Shown here: piece after piece, positions 24,735-33,161 of the stretch
How positions within the stretch are numbered: the first letter of the stretch is position 1
Layout: the number at the start of each line of letters is the position of its first letter
Source of the DNA: Taishania pollutisoli
Lineage (GTDB): Bacteria; Bacteroidota; Bacteroidia; Flavobacteriales_D; Crocinitomicaceae
Direction: 5' to 3'
Assembly: GCF_014518315.1 (NCBI RefSeq)
Contig: NZ_JACVEL010000002.1
Span: forward strand, 1 to 64,000
Length of the DNA: 64,000 nt
Translations under genes and position numbers: made by a program
The notes under the pieces: model-generated
The model's database searches: none
The model's input: only the letters and a program-made list of their open reading frames with translations
Told to the model about the DNA's origin: nothing

Positions 24735-25865
24735 ATGAATACACGAATTCTTGCATTAATGCTATTACTGCTTCCTGTGTGCTGTTCAGCTCAATCCCTG
24801 GAAGAAGTTAATATGATATCCGATGGTCTTTCCCGTAAATTCTGGATACAACTACCGGATGCCCCCGGAAACCTGGATAACAATCTGCCGGTTATCATTG
24901 TTTTACACGGCGATGGCGGGACAGGTTCCGGAATTGCTGCTTACTCCGGAATTGCAGACCTGGCTGCGGCACACAATTTTATCGGCGTGTTTCCGAATGC
25001 TTATGCCGGTGGCTGGAATAGGGCTGTGTTAGGAGATGCCCCTGCTGATGACCTGTTGTTTATGCAGGATATCATTGATTACTTATGTGAAAATTACTCC
25101 ATCAACAGGAACCGCGTTTACGTAACAGGTCACTCTGCCGGCGGTTTTTTAGCTTATCGGATGTCTATTGAACTGGCAGACAAAATTGCTGCAATAGCAC
25201 CGGTTGCCGCAAGCATGTATGGCGATGCGAATAACAACGGAAGTGCTTACATTAATAATTACCTGGGAAGTGGTAGTTTTGTGAAAATGCCCATTCTTCA
25301 TATTCACGGAGATAATGACAACACGGTGGCTTATCCCGATCCGAATCACCAACCGGACGCATGGAGCGAGTATCCGCTGACCGGATTTTCATACCCGACC
25401 TGCGGAGAAAATACGTACAATCCGGCAAATGTATCTGATATCAACCCGAATGTAAAAAAAATCACATTTTGTTCAACAGGAATCAATTCAAAGGAAATTA
25501 CATTGATCCGAATTGTTGGTGGGGGGCATGGATGGCCGTCGGCTCAGCTCCCGGACGTGGCGACCCGGATTGTTCAGTTTCTCATGGCTTTTGAATTGCA
25601 GGGACAACCGGTTTGTCAGGAATTGGGAGTAAACACTGCTGCTGTAACTGTTAAATTGATCCCTAACCCGGCAAAAGAGGTGGTTTATATTCAGACGGAT
25701 CAACATGTGAAGGCGGTACGGTTGTACGAACTGACCGGTAAATGGATCAGAGACGGAAAACCCGGTTCCGGAGAATTGTCGCTTCTTGGACTAAATCCGG
25801 GAGTATATTTATTAATGCTGGAAACAGAAACGGGGACCAGTGTTCAAAAACTGGTAAAAGAATAA
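24735..25865 (+). CDS. Secreted PHB-depolymerase/feruloyl-esterase-like hydrolase with T9SS sorting domain
   Basis: 376 residues with a signal peptide. The alpha/beta-hydrolase shows oxyanion segment VLHGDGGTGSG, nucleophile Ser in GHSAGGFLAYRM (about residue 133), probable Asp in HIHGDNDNTVAYP (about 191) and His in GGGHGWPSA (about 264). This matches the LpqC/polyhydroxybutyrate depolymerase-like family. Residues about 305-376 are a T9SS type-A C-terminal domain (LIPNPAKEVVYI, GKWIRDG, LLGLNPGVYLLML, VQKLVKE). It should be exported and attached to the surface or released. The ester substrate is unknown. Confidence 0.88.
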   Translation: MNTRILALMLLLLPVCCSAQSLEEVNMISDGLSRKFWIQLPDAPGNLDNNLPVIIVLHGDGGTGSGIAAYSGIADLAAAHNFIGVFPNAYAGGWNRAVLGDAPADDLLFMQDIIDYLCENYSINRNRVYVTGHSAGGFLAYRMSIELADKIAAIAPVAASMYGDANNNGSAYINNYLGSGSFVKMPILHIHGDNDNTVAYPDPNHQPDAWSEYPLTGFSYPTCGENTYNPANVSDINPNVKKITFCSTGINSKEITLIRIVGGGHGWPSAQLPDVATRIVQFLMAFELQGQPVCQELGVNTAAVTVKLIPNPAKEVVYIQTDQHVKAVRLYELTGKWIRDGKPGSGELSLLGLNPGVYLLMLETETGTSVQKLVKE

Positions 25866-25919
25866 AGTCGGTCATTAGGAGAATTCAATCCCCTTTAATT
25901 CCGTTTCCGAATGTCAGTA

Positions 25920-25935
25920 TGTCAGTTTCCTGACA
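25920..25935. promoter_or_regulatory. Perfect inverted repeat upstream of groES
   Basis: TGTCAGTTTCCTGACA is a 6-bp palindrome with a 4-base spacer. Another TGTCAG-like half-site lies just to its left (ATGTCAG at 25911-25917). It lies about 84 bases before the groES start and could be a heat-shock operator or activator site. No CIRCE element was found in the region. Confidence 0.4.
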
Positions 25936-25966
25936 ACTTTTCTGCCAGTTTTGATTAAAAAAAGGA

Positions 25967-25982
25967 TTGGCACAAAATTGGT
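25967..25982 (+). promoter_or_regulatory. Sigma-54-like element upstream of groES
   Basis: TTGGCACAAAATTGGT resembles the -24/-12 pattern (TTGGCAC-N5-TTGC) but the second block is TTGG rather than TTGC, and the spacing is one base off. It lies 37-52 bases before groES. No TAnnTTTG box is evident in this gap. Weak call. Confidence 0.3.
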
Positions 25983-26018
25983 CTAAACCGGAACGAAACA
26001 GTAAAACAAATTGTACAT

Positions 26019-26294
26019 ATGTCTATATCATTTAAACCTTTGGCAGACCGCGTTCTGATTGAAGCGGCGCCGGCAGAAGAAAAAACAGCAAGTGGAATCA
26101 TCATTCCTGACACAGCAAAGGAGAAACCATTGAAAGGAACTGTTGTTGCTGCAGGAGGAGGGAAAAAAGACGAACCGATGACAGTAAAAGTTGGTGATCA
26201 TGTTCTGTACGGACAGTATTCGGGAACAGAGATCAAACTGGATGGTAAAACATACCTGATCATGCGGGAGTCTGACATTTATGGTATTTTCTAA
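26019..26294 (+). CDS. groES: Co-chaperonin GroES
   Basis: 91 residues, normal family length. It has the expected opening [11 protein letters not shown], the mobile loop with [18 protein letters not shown], and the closing [27 protein letters not shown]. It caps GroEL and assists ATP-driven folding in the cytosol. groEL follows after 25 bases on the same strand, the usual operon. Upstream regulatory candidates are listed separately. Confidence 0.98.
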   Translation: MSISFKPLADRVLIEAAPAEEKTASGIIIPDTAKEKPLKGTVVAAGGGKKDEPMTVKVGDHVLYGQYSGTEIKLDGKTYLIMRESDIYGIF

Positions 26295-26319
26295 TTAATA
26301 ATTACAAGAACAAGTAAAC

Positions 26320-27954
26320 ATGGCAAAAGAAATTTATTTCGACGTCGAGGCACGTGAGAAACTGAAAAAAGGTGTAGATGCTCTGGCAAATGCAGTGAAA
26401 GTAACTTTGGGTCCAAAAGGAAGAAATGTGGTGATCGGTAAAAAATTCGGTGCGCCGCACGTTACCAAAGACGGTGTTTCCGTAGCAAAGGAAATCGAAC
26501 TGAAAGATGGAATTGAAAACATCGGAGCGCAAATCGTAAAAGAAGTTGCGTCAAAAACAGCTGATATTGCCGGAGATGGTACAACAACAGCAACAGTACT
26601 GGCGCAGGCGATTATTACGGCAGGTTTGAAAAACGTAGCTGCAGGAGCCAATCCGATGGATTTGAAAAGAGGAATTGACAAAGCGGTTGTTGAGATCGTG
26701 AAATCCTTGAAATCCATTTCAAAAGAAGTAGGTTCGGATAACGATAAGATCAAGCAAATTGCTACAATTTCTGCGAATAACGACGAAACAATCGGAGCAT
26801 TGATCGCAGAAGCGATGAAAAAAGTAGGAAACGAAGGTGTAATTACTGTTGAAGAGGCAAAAGGTACCGAAACAGAAGTGAAAACGGTAGAAGGAATGCA
26901 ATTCGACAGAGGATACTTATCTCCTTACTTCGTGACAAATACGGAAAAAATGATCGCTGAACTGGATCGTCCGTACGTCTTGATCTATGACAAGAAAATT
27001 TCCAACATGAAGGAATTGCTTCCGATTTTGGAGCCGGTGGCACAATCCGGAAAACCATTGTTGATCATCGCTGAAGATGTGGATGGTGAAGCATTGGCTA
27101 CTTTGGTGGTAAACCGTATTCGCGGAGCACTGAAAATTGCAGCAGTAAAAGCACCTGGATTCGGAGACAGAAGAAAAGCAATGTTGGAAGACATCGCAAT
27201 TTTGACAGGCGGACAAGTGATTTCGGAAGAGCGAGGATATACACTTGAAAATGCGACATTGGAATTCCTGGGAACAGCTGAAAAAATAGAAATTGATAAA
27301 GACAATACAACAATTGTCAACGGAGCAGGCAAAAAAGAAGAGATCGATTTACGTGTGAATCAAATCAAAGCACAGATCGAATCCACATCTTCTGATTACG
27401 ACCGTGAGAAATTACAGGAGCGCCTTGCGAAACTGGCAGGAGGAGTTGCAGTATTGTATGTAGGTGCTACAACAGAGGTTGAAATGAAAGAGAAAAAAGA
27501 CCGTGTTGATGACGCACTGGCAGCTACAAGAGCAGCTGTTGAAGAAGGAATTGTGCCAGGTGGAGGTGTTGCGTTTATCCGTGCCATTGAAGTGTTGGAA
27601 AACCTGAAAGGAGCGAACGAAGACGAAACAACGGGAATCCTGATTGCAAAACGTGCCATTGAAGAACCGTTGCGTCAAATCGTTGCCAACGCAGGTGGTG
27701 AAGGGGCTGTTGTGGTTCAGAAAGTACGCGAAGGAAAGAATGATTTCGGATACAACGCACGTACGGATGTGTACGAAAACCTATACGAAGCAGGTGTAAT
27801 CGATCCGACAAAAGTAACGCGTATTGCCATTGAAAATGCAGCATCTATCGCATCTTTGTTGCTGACTACCGAAGCCGTAATCGCTGACGAACCGGAAGAG
27901 GCAGGAGCACACATGCACGGTGGTATGCCCGGAGGAATGCCAGGAATGATGTAA
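26320..27954 (+). CDS. groEL: Chaperonin GroEL
   Basis: 544 residues, full length. The nucleotide-binding loop [11 protein letters not shown], the catalytic [11 protein letters not shown], the apical [10 protein letters not shown] region and the terminal [11 protein letters not shown] tail are all present. It forms the double-ring folding chamber with GroES. Codon use is regular, as expected for a highly expressed gene. Two terminator-like hairpins lie within 250 bases downstream. Confidence 0.99.
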   Translation: MAKEIYFDVEAREKLKKGVDALANAVKVTLGPKGRNVVIGKKFGAPHVTKDGVSVAKEIELKDGIENIGAQIVKEVASKTADIAGDGTTTATVLAQAIITAGLKNVAAGANPMDLKRGIDKAVVEIVKSLKSISKEVGSDNDKIKQIATISANNDETIGALIAEAMKKVGNEGVITVEEAKGTETEVKTVEGMQFDRGYLSPYFVTNTEKMIAELDRPYVLIYDKKISNMKELLPILEPVAQSGKPLLIIAEDVDGEALATLVVNRIRGALKIAAVKAPGFGDRRKAMLEDIAILTGGQVISEERGYTLENATLEFLGTAEKIEIDKDNTTIVNGAGKKEEIDLRVNQIKAQIESTSSDYDREKLQERLAKLAGGVAVLYVGATTEVEMKEKKDRVDDALAATRAAVEEGIVPGGGVAFIRAIEVLENLKGANEDETTGILIAKRAIEEPLRQIVANAGGEGAVVVQKVREGKNDFGYNARTDVYENLYEAGVIDPTKVTRIAIENAASIASLLLTTEAVIADEPEEAGAHMHGGMPGGMPGMM

Positions 27955-28090
27955 GTTGAAATGCAGTGAAAAACTGCAAATTGATGTGAGATCAGTTTCC
28001 CCCTTTGGAGGGGGATAAAAGGGGGAGGATGCTTCTGGTTCTTAGAGGCGTCTTTATGAACAAAGAGTTCCTTACCTCATAAACGCTCAA

Positions 28091-28116
28091 AGAGTCGGCT
28101 ACTGTCGGCTCTTTTT
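28091..28116 (+). terminator. Probable terminator downstream of groEL
   Basis: AGAGTCGGC and GTCGGCTCT pair over nine positions (two G-T wobbles) with a four-base loop, followed by TTTTT. A weaker C5/G5 hairpin lies upstream at 27999-28014. Confidence 0.6.
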
Positions 28117-28167
28117 CCGTCTTGTTTTTGCCGATTTATTCGGGTAAAATAAGACGACCATATATAA

Positions 28168-28205
28168 AAGAACCTCTTCTGAAACAGAAGAGGTTCTTCT
28201 TTTTA
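28168..28205. terminator. Strong hairpin terminator
   Basis: A 13-bp perfect stem (AGAACCTCTTCTG with CAGAAGAGGTTCT), loop AAA, flanked by A-rich sequence on the left and T-rich sequence on the right, so it may work in both directions. Confidence 0.8.
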
Positions 28206-28210
28206 ATCCC

Positions 28211-28568
28211 TTTGCCCTTCACAAGAAAAAAACAGAATATTTTATTGAATGCTTCTACTTAGTTTATATCTAACATCTAACTACTCTTGAGCGTATCCTT
28301 TGCGTCTTCGCGCCTTAGCGAGCAAAAACACTACAATTCATTTTACCCAATTTTTCCATCTAACCAACTCCAAAATCCAACGATCCTCTCAATCCTCCCT
28401 TCATATCTTCGCGCCTTCACAAGAAAAAACACTGTGTTTTATTCAGTTCGTCTACTCAGTCTATTCCAAAATCCAGTTACTTTTCAGTCTGACCTTTGCG
28501 TCTTCGCGCCTTTGTGAGCAAAAACACTACAGCTCATTTCGCATCTTCGCATCCTGGCGAGCAAAAAA
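28211..28568. repeat. Non-coding field of degenerate CTTTGCGTCTTCGCGCC repeats
   Basis: The 621-base gap between groEL and the pirin gene holds, after the terminators, at least four copies of a unit resembling TTTGCGTCTTCGCGCCTT then AGCGAGCAAAAACACTAC: at about 28297-28343, 28405-28433, 28492-28540 and 28541-28568, plus a partial at 28211-28260. Spacing is irregular and the copies diverge, so this is not a CRISPR. Short frames across it are not credible genes. Similar units recur in intergenic DNA of many Bacteroidota (recollection). Confidence 0.75.
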
Positions 28569-28575
28569 AGTCCTT

Positions 28576-29703
28576 TTACACTTTCTCTTCCACTGTTCCG
28601 TCAGCGTGCTTCGCAAATCGACCTTTCGTCCGGTCGTGCACCTGATCGTATTTCGCCCACGGCCAGCCGCCGAATTTTGTCCGGTGATATTCTTCAAATG
28701 CTTCCTGGATTTCCGCTTTCGTATTCATGACAAAAGGTCCGTATTGCATCACCTGTTCATTGATCGGTTTTCCCTGAAGAATGAAAATACTTGCGGCAGT
28801 AGCTCCTGTTGTCAAAGTTGTTTGCACATCCGTGTTCAGGAAAACTCCTGTATATGCATGAAAGGTGGTTTGATTAATTGTTAATGCGCTCCCCTCATAA
28901 AAATACAGACTTCTGTTTGCTCCACTGTCGGAAACAGGAAGTGTAACAGAGGAGTGAGGTTCCATCTTTATGTTTACAATAAACACATCATTTTCCTCCG
29001 TAGCTGCCCACGAATCAGGTGGGGGAGAAACCGCCCGGTACTGGTCCCATCTTCCTGCAATCAGTTCAACGAATACCTTATTGTCATCAAAATGCAGATA
29101 CGGAATAGATTCCCGCCACAGCATTTTAAAATGTGGTTCAACCAGTTTGTTCTTTTGTGGTAAATTCAACCATACCTGGAACAATTCCATCGGATTGTCT
29201 GCCGTTTCGGAAAGCAAAGGGAACATTTCAGAGTGCTGAACTCCTTTCCCCGCTGTCATCCACTGCACATCCCCGTCTCCGTACCTTCCGGCAGCTCCCA
29301 GCGAATCGGCATGGTCTACAAACCCTTTCCGGACAACGGTTATGGTTTCAAAACCCCGGTGGGGATGTCCGGGAAATCCCGGAACGGTTTTTCCGTGATA
29401 CATACGAAATCCGTCTTTGATAATGAAGTCATCCCCCATGTGGCGTCCTTTGAAATGGTCGGATGCAGGTCCCATTTCTTCATTTCCTGCCGGGAAGTGA
29501 TCTTCGTGATGTACACAAAACAGGAACGGATCCTGTGTTTCCCACTGAAAACCCAGGGGGAACTGATGTTTGATAGCTTGTTTATTCATAGATTCAAGTG
29601 TCGTTTGATGATTACTGCTTCTAACAAGTCCCGGAATAGCTACAAAACCGGCAGAAGCGGCTAAGAGACGTTGGAGGACATTTCTGCGCGATACATTGCT
29701 CAT
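28576..29703 (-). CDS. Pirin-family cupin protein with Tat-type signal
   Basis: 375 residues from ATG 29703, which places SRRNVLQRLLAASAGFVAIPG near the N-terminus as a twin-arginine signal peptide. The pirin N-cupin has the metal-site motif GHPHRGFETITVV with further ligands in the AGKGVQHSEMFP region; the Pirin_C domain follows (about 260-350: GKPINEQVMQYGPFVMNT). Pirins are Fe-binding cupins, some with quercetin dioxygenase activity, and are usually cytosolic. The RR signal, if genuine, would send this one to the periplasm with its metal loaded. The exact role is unknown. Confidence 0.88.
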   Translation of the reverse strand: MSNVSRRNVLQRLLAASAGFVAIPGLVRSSNHQTTLESMNKQAIKHQFPLGFQWETQDPFLFCVHHEDHFPAGNEEMGPASDHFKGRHMGDDFIIKDGFRMYHGKTVPGFPGHPHRGFETITVVRKGFVDHADSLGAAGRYGDGDVQWMTAGKGVQHSEMFPLLSETADNPMELFQVWLNLPQKNKLVEPHFKMLWRESIPYLHFDDNKVFVELIAGRWDQYRAVSPPPDSWAATEENDVFIVNIKMEPHSSVTLPVSDSGANRSLYFYEGSALTINQTTFHAYTGVFLNTDVQTTLTTGATAASIFILQGKPINEQVMQYGPFVMNTKAEIQEAFEEYHRTKFGGWPWAKYDQVHDRTKGRFAKHADGTVEEKV

Positions 29704-29826
29704 TTTTTCTTCAGTCATTGGTTCAACTTTCACTCAAAAATAACAAACTTTCACGTTATATACTCCTTTGATTTTCTGTATTTCAAAAGAGTTTAGGAGC
29801 ATCGGGATAAAAAAAATGCGGAAGTG

Positions 29827-29856
29827 TTTGTTTAAATTAAAAAAATAGTATCTTTG
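29827..29856 (+). promoter_or_regulatory. Promoter of tRNA-Leu
   Basis: TTTG at 29827-29830 and TATCTTTG at 29849-29856, separated by 18 bases, a textbook Bacteroidota -33/-7 pair. The predicted start lies about 55 bases before the tRNA. Confidence 0.75.
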
Positions 29857-29917
29857 CAGTCCCAAAACAGCTTTGGGGGTGAAACGAAGAAGCGTTTTAT
29901 CATTGAAATACAAAGAT

Positions 29918-29999
29918 GCGGATGTGGTGAAATTGGTAGACACGCCAGACTTAGGATCTGGTGCCGAGAGGTGTGCGGGTTCGAGTCCCTCCATCCGCA
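29918..29999 (+). tRNA. tRNA-Leu (anticodon UAG)
   Basis: An 82-base cloverleaf: acceptor GCGGATG pairs with CATCCGC, the anticodon stem CCAGA/TCTGG encloses loop CTTAGGA with anticodon TAG, a long variable arm (GTGCCGAGAGGTGT region) is typical of class II tRNAs, and the T arm contains GGTTCGAGTCC. Discriminator base A; the CCA end is not encoded. Reads CUA and other CUN leucine codons. The short gap before trigger factor suggests possible read-through. Confidence 0.97.
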
Positions 30000-30067
30000 C
30001 TGATAAAAATGTTTGAATGGTGTAAGCGGGTCTTATGCCATTTTTTATTTATTAAAATCAACAAGAG

Positions 30068-31420
30068 ATGAAAGTAGTTCGTGAAGACATTGATGCGTTA
30101 AATGCAGTGTTGAAAGTTGAAGTAGCACCGGCTGACTATGAAACAGCGGTAAAGCAGGAATTGGATAAATACAGAAAGACTGCAAAAATCCCTGGATTTC
30201 GTCCGGGAACAGTTCCTTTTTCGTTGGTGAAAAAACAATACGGTAAAGCAGTGTTGGCTGAAGAATTGAATAAATTGGTTAACAAATCCTTGTACGATTT
30301 TATTCAGGAAAACAAAATCAGCATCCTTGGAAACCCGATTCCGAAAGAAGGTACAGATGTAAAAGGTGACTTTGACAATCCTTCAACATTCGAATTTGAA
30401 TACGAAATCGGACTTTCTCCGGAAGTGAAAGTGAATCTTTCTGCAAAAAACAAATTTGAATACAATAAGGTTAAAGTAGATGACGAATTGATCGGAAAGC
30501 AAATTGATGACCTGCGTCGCCGCTATGGAAAACTGGGAACAGCTGAAAAAACATCCGATACAGATATGATTCTGGGGCAATTTGTTGAATTGAATGAAGA
30601 CGGATCCATTAAAGAAGGGGGAATCCTGAATTCATCAACAATTTCAGTGGAGTTTGTTGAAGACAAAGCAACAAAAAAATCATTAACCGGATTGAAGGTA
30701 GGGGACAGGGTAGTTGTAGATCCTGCAAAAGTTTCAAGAGGAGAGCGCGATACAGCTGCGATGTTGGGAATTAAGCCGGAGCAGTTGAATGCGATCTCTG
30801 ATAAGTTCCAGATTACAGTAAACGAAATCAAGCGAATTGAGTTGGCTGAAATGAATGAAGAACTGTTCAATAAGTTATTCGGTGAAGGGGTTGTGAAAAC
30901 AGAAGCGGAACTGAAAGAGCGCATTGCAGAAGATTTAAAAAATATGTTTGTAAATGATTCGGACCGCCTGTTGACAAAATTCGTTTACCAGGATTTGATG
31001 AAAAATACAGAAGTACAGCTTCCGGATGCATTCATGAAACGTTGGATCAAACTTTCAAATGAAAAGCCGATCACAGACGAACAGATCGAAGCAGATTACG
31101 ATTCTTACTCGGATAACCTGAAATGGCAGTTGATCCAGGGAGAAATCTTCAAGTCTAATGACATTAAACTGGACAACGAAGAAGTAATTGAATTTACAAA
31201 AGGATTGTTGGTCAACAATTATGCACAATATGGAATTCCTGCTCCTGCAGATGACGAATTGACAAAAAGCGCGATGCAGGTATTGCAAAACAAAGATGAA
31301 GTAAACCGCATCTACGATATGCTGGCAGAGTCAAAATTGACCAAGTTTTTCAAAGACACAGTGAAGTTAAACGAGAAAGAAATTTCATACGATGACTTCG
31401 TAGCATTAGCAAATAGTTAA
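30068..31420 (+). CDS. tig: Trigger factor
   Basis: 450 residues. The N-terminal ribosome-binding domain carries a GFRPGTVP signature (here IPGFRPGTVPFSLVKKQYG), the middle FKBP-like prolyl isomerase domain is divergent (about 150-245), and the C-terminal helical domain forms the chaperone arms. It binds the ribosome exit site and shelters nascent chains. The FKBP part lacks several canonical aromatic residues, common in this phylum, so isomerase activity is uncertain. It is 68 bases after tRNA-Leu and ends at a hairpin. Confidence 0.95.
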   Translation: MKVVREDIDALNAVLKVEVAPADYETAVKQELDKYRKTAKIPGFRPGTVPFSLVKKQYGKAVLAEELNKLVNKSLYDFIQENKISILGNPIPKEGTDVKGDFDNPSTFEFEYEIGLSPEVKVNLSAKNKFEYNKVKVDDELIGKQIDDLRRRYGKLGTAEKTSDTDMILGQFVELNEDGSIKEGGILNSSTISVEFVEDKATKKSLTGLKVGDRVVVDPAKVSRGERDTAAMLGIKPEQLNAISDKFQITVNEIKRIELAEMNEELFNKLFGEGVVKTEAELKERIAEDLKNMFVNDSDRLLTKFVYQDLMKNTEVQLPDAFMKRWIKLSNEKPITDEQIEADYDSYSDNLKWQLIQGEIFKSNDIKLDNEEVIEFTKGLLVNNYAQYGIPAPADDELTKSAMQVLQNKDEVNRIYDMLAESKLTKFFKDTVKLNEKEISYDDFVALANS

Positions 31421-31449
31421 GCAGTTTTTAATTAACCGCATTTTTTATA

Positions 31450-31476
31450 AACCCGGACTCAGTTCGGGTTTTTTTA
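31450..31476 (+). terminator. Terminator after trigger factor
   Basis: AACCCGGAC pairs with GTTCGGGTT (nine positions, one wobble), loop TCA, followed by a run of T. Confidence 0.85.
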
Positions 31477-31504
31477 TGTATTTTAGTTCCACATTTATAA
31501 GCTT

Positions 31505-32191
31505 ATGAATCTACGAATTGTCATCGTTCTGTTCCTCCTCGGATTTGCAAAGCAAACCAGTGCTCAATCCGATTATCTGAAATTTCGCCCCTATTCTCCG
31601 TATACATGGAAAGTCGGATTAGGGTGGAGCTTTGTTGACAATGACGGACGGTCTCATTCTCACTTCCTGGACTTGAAAGGTGCCTGGCTGATGCATCCTT
31701 ACCCGACACATTTATTGGTTGATAGGTATATCAAGCACGGAGTCAGTCTGGAGTTAGGGGCATCACTGAATTTACTTACAGGAAAGAAAATGGTCAACGG
31801 TGCCTATCCTTCGGGAATGATGGTTTCGACAGATTTGACAGCACGCTATAGCTTTTATCAATTCCTGCAACCGATGCGATGGTTTGATCCGTATGTAGGG
31901 ATCGGCGTCGGAGCAACCTATATTACTGCCGGATCGAATGGTTTTTACCCTACGGCAAACGGAGTAGTAGGAACCAATTTTTGGTTTGGTAATTTCGGAA
32001 TCCGATTACAGGGAGCATTAAAATTCGGACTGGTTTCGGATGTCTATTACAATGATACCAATTACCTTCATTACACCGCTGCTGCACTTTATCGTTTCCA
32101 GAAAAAAGACAAACGCGACAACTCATTCAACAAGTCCAAACATAAATGGGCACGTAAAAAACCGGGTAAATACAAAGGACGGTCCAAGTAG
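31505..32191 (+). CDS. Predicted outer-membrane beta-barrel protein
   Basis: 228 residues with a signal peptide ending TSAQ. The mature part alternates hydrophobic/aromatic residues (VGLGWSFVDNDGRSH, FDPYVGIGVGATYI, FGIRLQGALKFGLV), typical of a small eight-strand barrel, and finishes with a strongly basic, Lys-rich tail (residues 195-228) that would face the periplasm. I do not recognise the exact family. Transcribed alone between a terminator and the 32355 gene. Confidence 0.65.
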   Translation: MNLRIVIVLFLLGFAKQTSAQSDYLKFRPYSPYTWKVGLGWSFVDNDGRSHSHFLDLKGAWLMHPYPTHLLVDRYIKHGVSLELGASLNLLTGKKMVNGAYPSGMMVSTDLTARYSFYQFLQPMRWFDPYVGIGVGATYITAGSNGFYPTANGVVGTNFWFGNFGIRLQGALKFGLVSDVYYNDTNYLHYTAAALYRFQKKDKRDNSFNKSKHKWARKKPGKYKGRSK

Positions 32192-32354
32192 CAGGTTACA
32201 TATTTTTTAGACAGATTCTATAAAATGCGCATAAATTATATCTGGTGTTAAGGTGTTCATGATCAGTTTGCGGAGGGAGTAAAACATTTTTTAACAAAAG
32301 TTTGTAAGTTAAAATGGAATTACTTAAATTGGCTATTACCAAAATATACTAGCT

Positions 32355-32639
32355 ATGGAAACAATTGCTCAAACTCCACAATTGGTGGATAAGGAATCTA
32401 TTCCCTCATTATCTTTCAAAGGTGTTGTTCTGGCGGACAAAAACCCGGAATTGGAAAGACAGATCGAACAAGCTGTTCGGTTGGGAAATGCGTATCATTC
32501 AAAAGTTTCCATAACCTTTATTGACGACAACGGACTCAAACGTGTTGAAACAACAATATGGGCGAAAGGAGAAAAGTTTATTTGCCTGAAAGGTGGCATC
32601 TGGCTACCGATTTCACGCATTATTTCAGTAAAATTTTAA
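32355..32639 (+). CDS. Small conserved protein of unknown function
   Basis: 94 residues, cytoplasmic, no motifs of known enzymes. The second half (VSITFIDDNGLKRVETTIWA, FICLKGGIWLPISRIISVKF) is a compact beta-strand pattern that I associate with small uncharacterised Bacteroidota proteins carrying a KGG.WLPI.RI end. The 32192-32354 gap upstream shows no clear gene. Function unknown. Confidence 0.6.
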   Translation: METIAQTPQLVDKESIPSLSFKGVVLADKNPELERQIEQAVRLGNAYHSKVSITFIDDNGLKRVETTIWAKGEKFICLKGGIWLPISRIISVKF

Positions 32640-32695
32640 CGTTAGGATTACAAGGATAATCTGAAAACGTTGCTTTCATTTTAGATTCTATTGGT

Positions 32696-32703
32696 TACCT
32701 TTG
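32696..32703 (+). promoter_or_regulatory. -7 box for the DsbD locus
   Basis: TACCTTTG fits TAnnTTTG and lies 18 bases before ATG 32721. It favours that start over in-frame Met codons at 32691 (which would lie at or upstream of the transcription start). Confidence 0.5.
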
Positions 32704-32720
32704 GGAAAATGGAATTTAAA

Positions 32721-33152
32721 ATGAAAGCATTTTTTTTGTCGCTATCAACCTTGCTGTGTTTTGCCGCATATACTCAACAGGAAATTACCTGGGATTTTTC
32801 ATATAATCAGGAGAAAGAACAAGTGGAAATGAAAGCCAGCCTTGCACCTGGTTGGCATGTTTACAGCACGGATCTGGGGGGAATTGCAGGTCCGATTCCA
32901 ACTGAATTTGCATTTGAGGAAAATGACCATGTTGCCATAGAAGGAAAAGTAGAAGAGCCCCAGCCAAAAACAGAATTTGACCCCAACTTTGAAGAAACAG
33001 TAAAGTACTTCGATCAACAAGTTACTTTCGCGCAACGCGTAAACGTTAAGAAAAATACGTCACTAAAAGGCGGAGTTGTATATATGGTATGCAACGATAC
33101 AATGTGCCTGCCTCCTGTAGAAGAAAAATTTGAAATCACGTTGAAGAAATAA
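32721..33152 (+). CDS. Stand-alone DsbD alpha-like periplasmic domain
   Basis: 143 residues with a signal peptide (AFFLSLSTLLCFAAYTQQ). The mature part resembles the N-terminal domain of DsbD: VEMKASLAPGWHVYS, a PTEFAFE segment, and a paired-Cys motif MVCNDTMCLPP that could cycle as a disulfide. The next gene, 9 bases on, encodes a complete DsbD with its own copy of this domain (GWHVFSVNHD, ICDELGCLFPPD). It probably relays electrons in the periplasm, or is a specialised partner; this is inferred from similarity and proximity. Confidence 0.78.
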   Translation: MKAFFLSLSTLLCFAAYTQQEITWDFSYNQEKEQVEMKASLAPGWHVYSTDLGGIAGPIPTEFAFEENDHVAIEGKVEEPQPKTEFDPNFEETVKYFDQQVTFAQRVNVKKNTSLKGGVVYMVCNDTMCLPPVEEKFEITLKK

Positions 33153-33161
33153 TACCAAATT

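Noticed and set aside
25866-26018. CIRCE operator for groES
   Set aside because: No TTAGCACTC-N9-GAGTGCTAA pattern can be found in the gap.
26334-27914. Several open frames on the strand opposite groEL
   Set aside because: Codon-bias shadows of a highly conserved gene; compositions show no protein signature.
28211-28568. CRISPR array
   Set aside because: Units are degenerate and unequally spaced, with no conserved spacer length or cas gene.
29734-30000. Minus-strand frame covering tRNA-Leu
   Set aside because: It overlaps a well-formed tRNA and its promoter, and the protein has no features.
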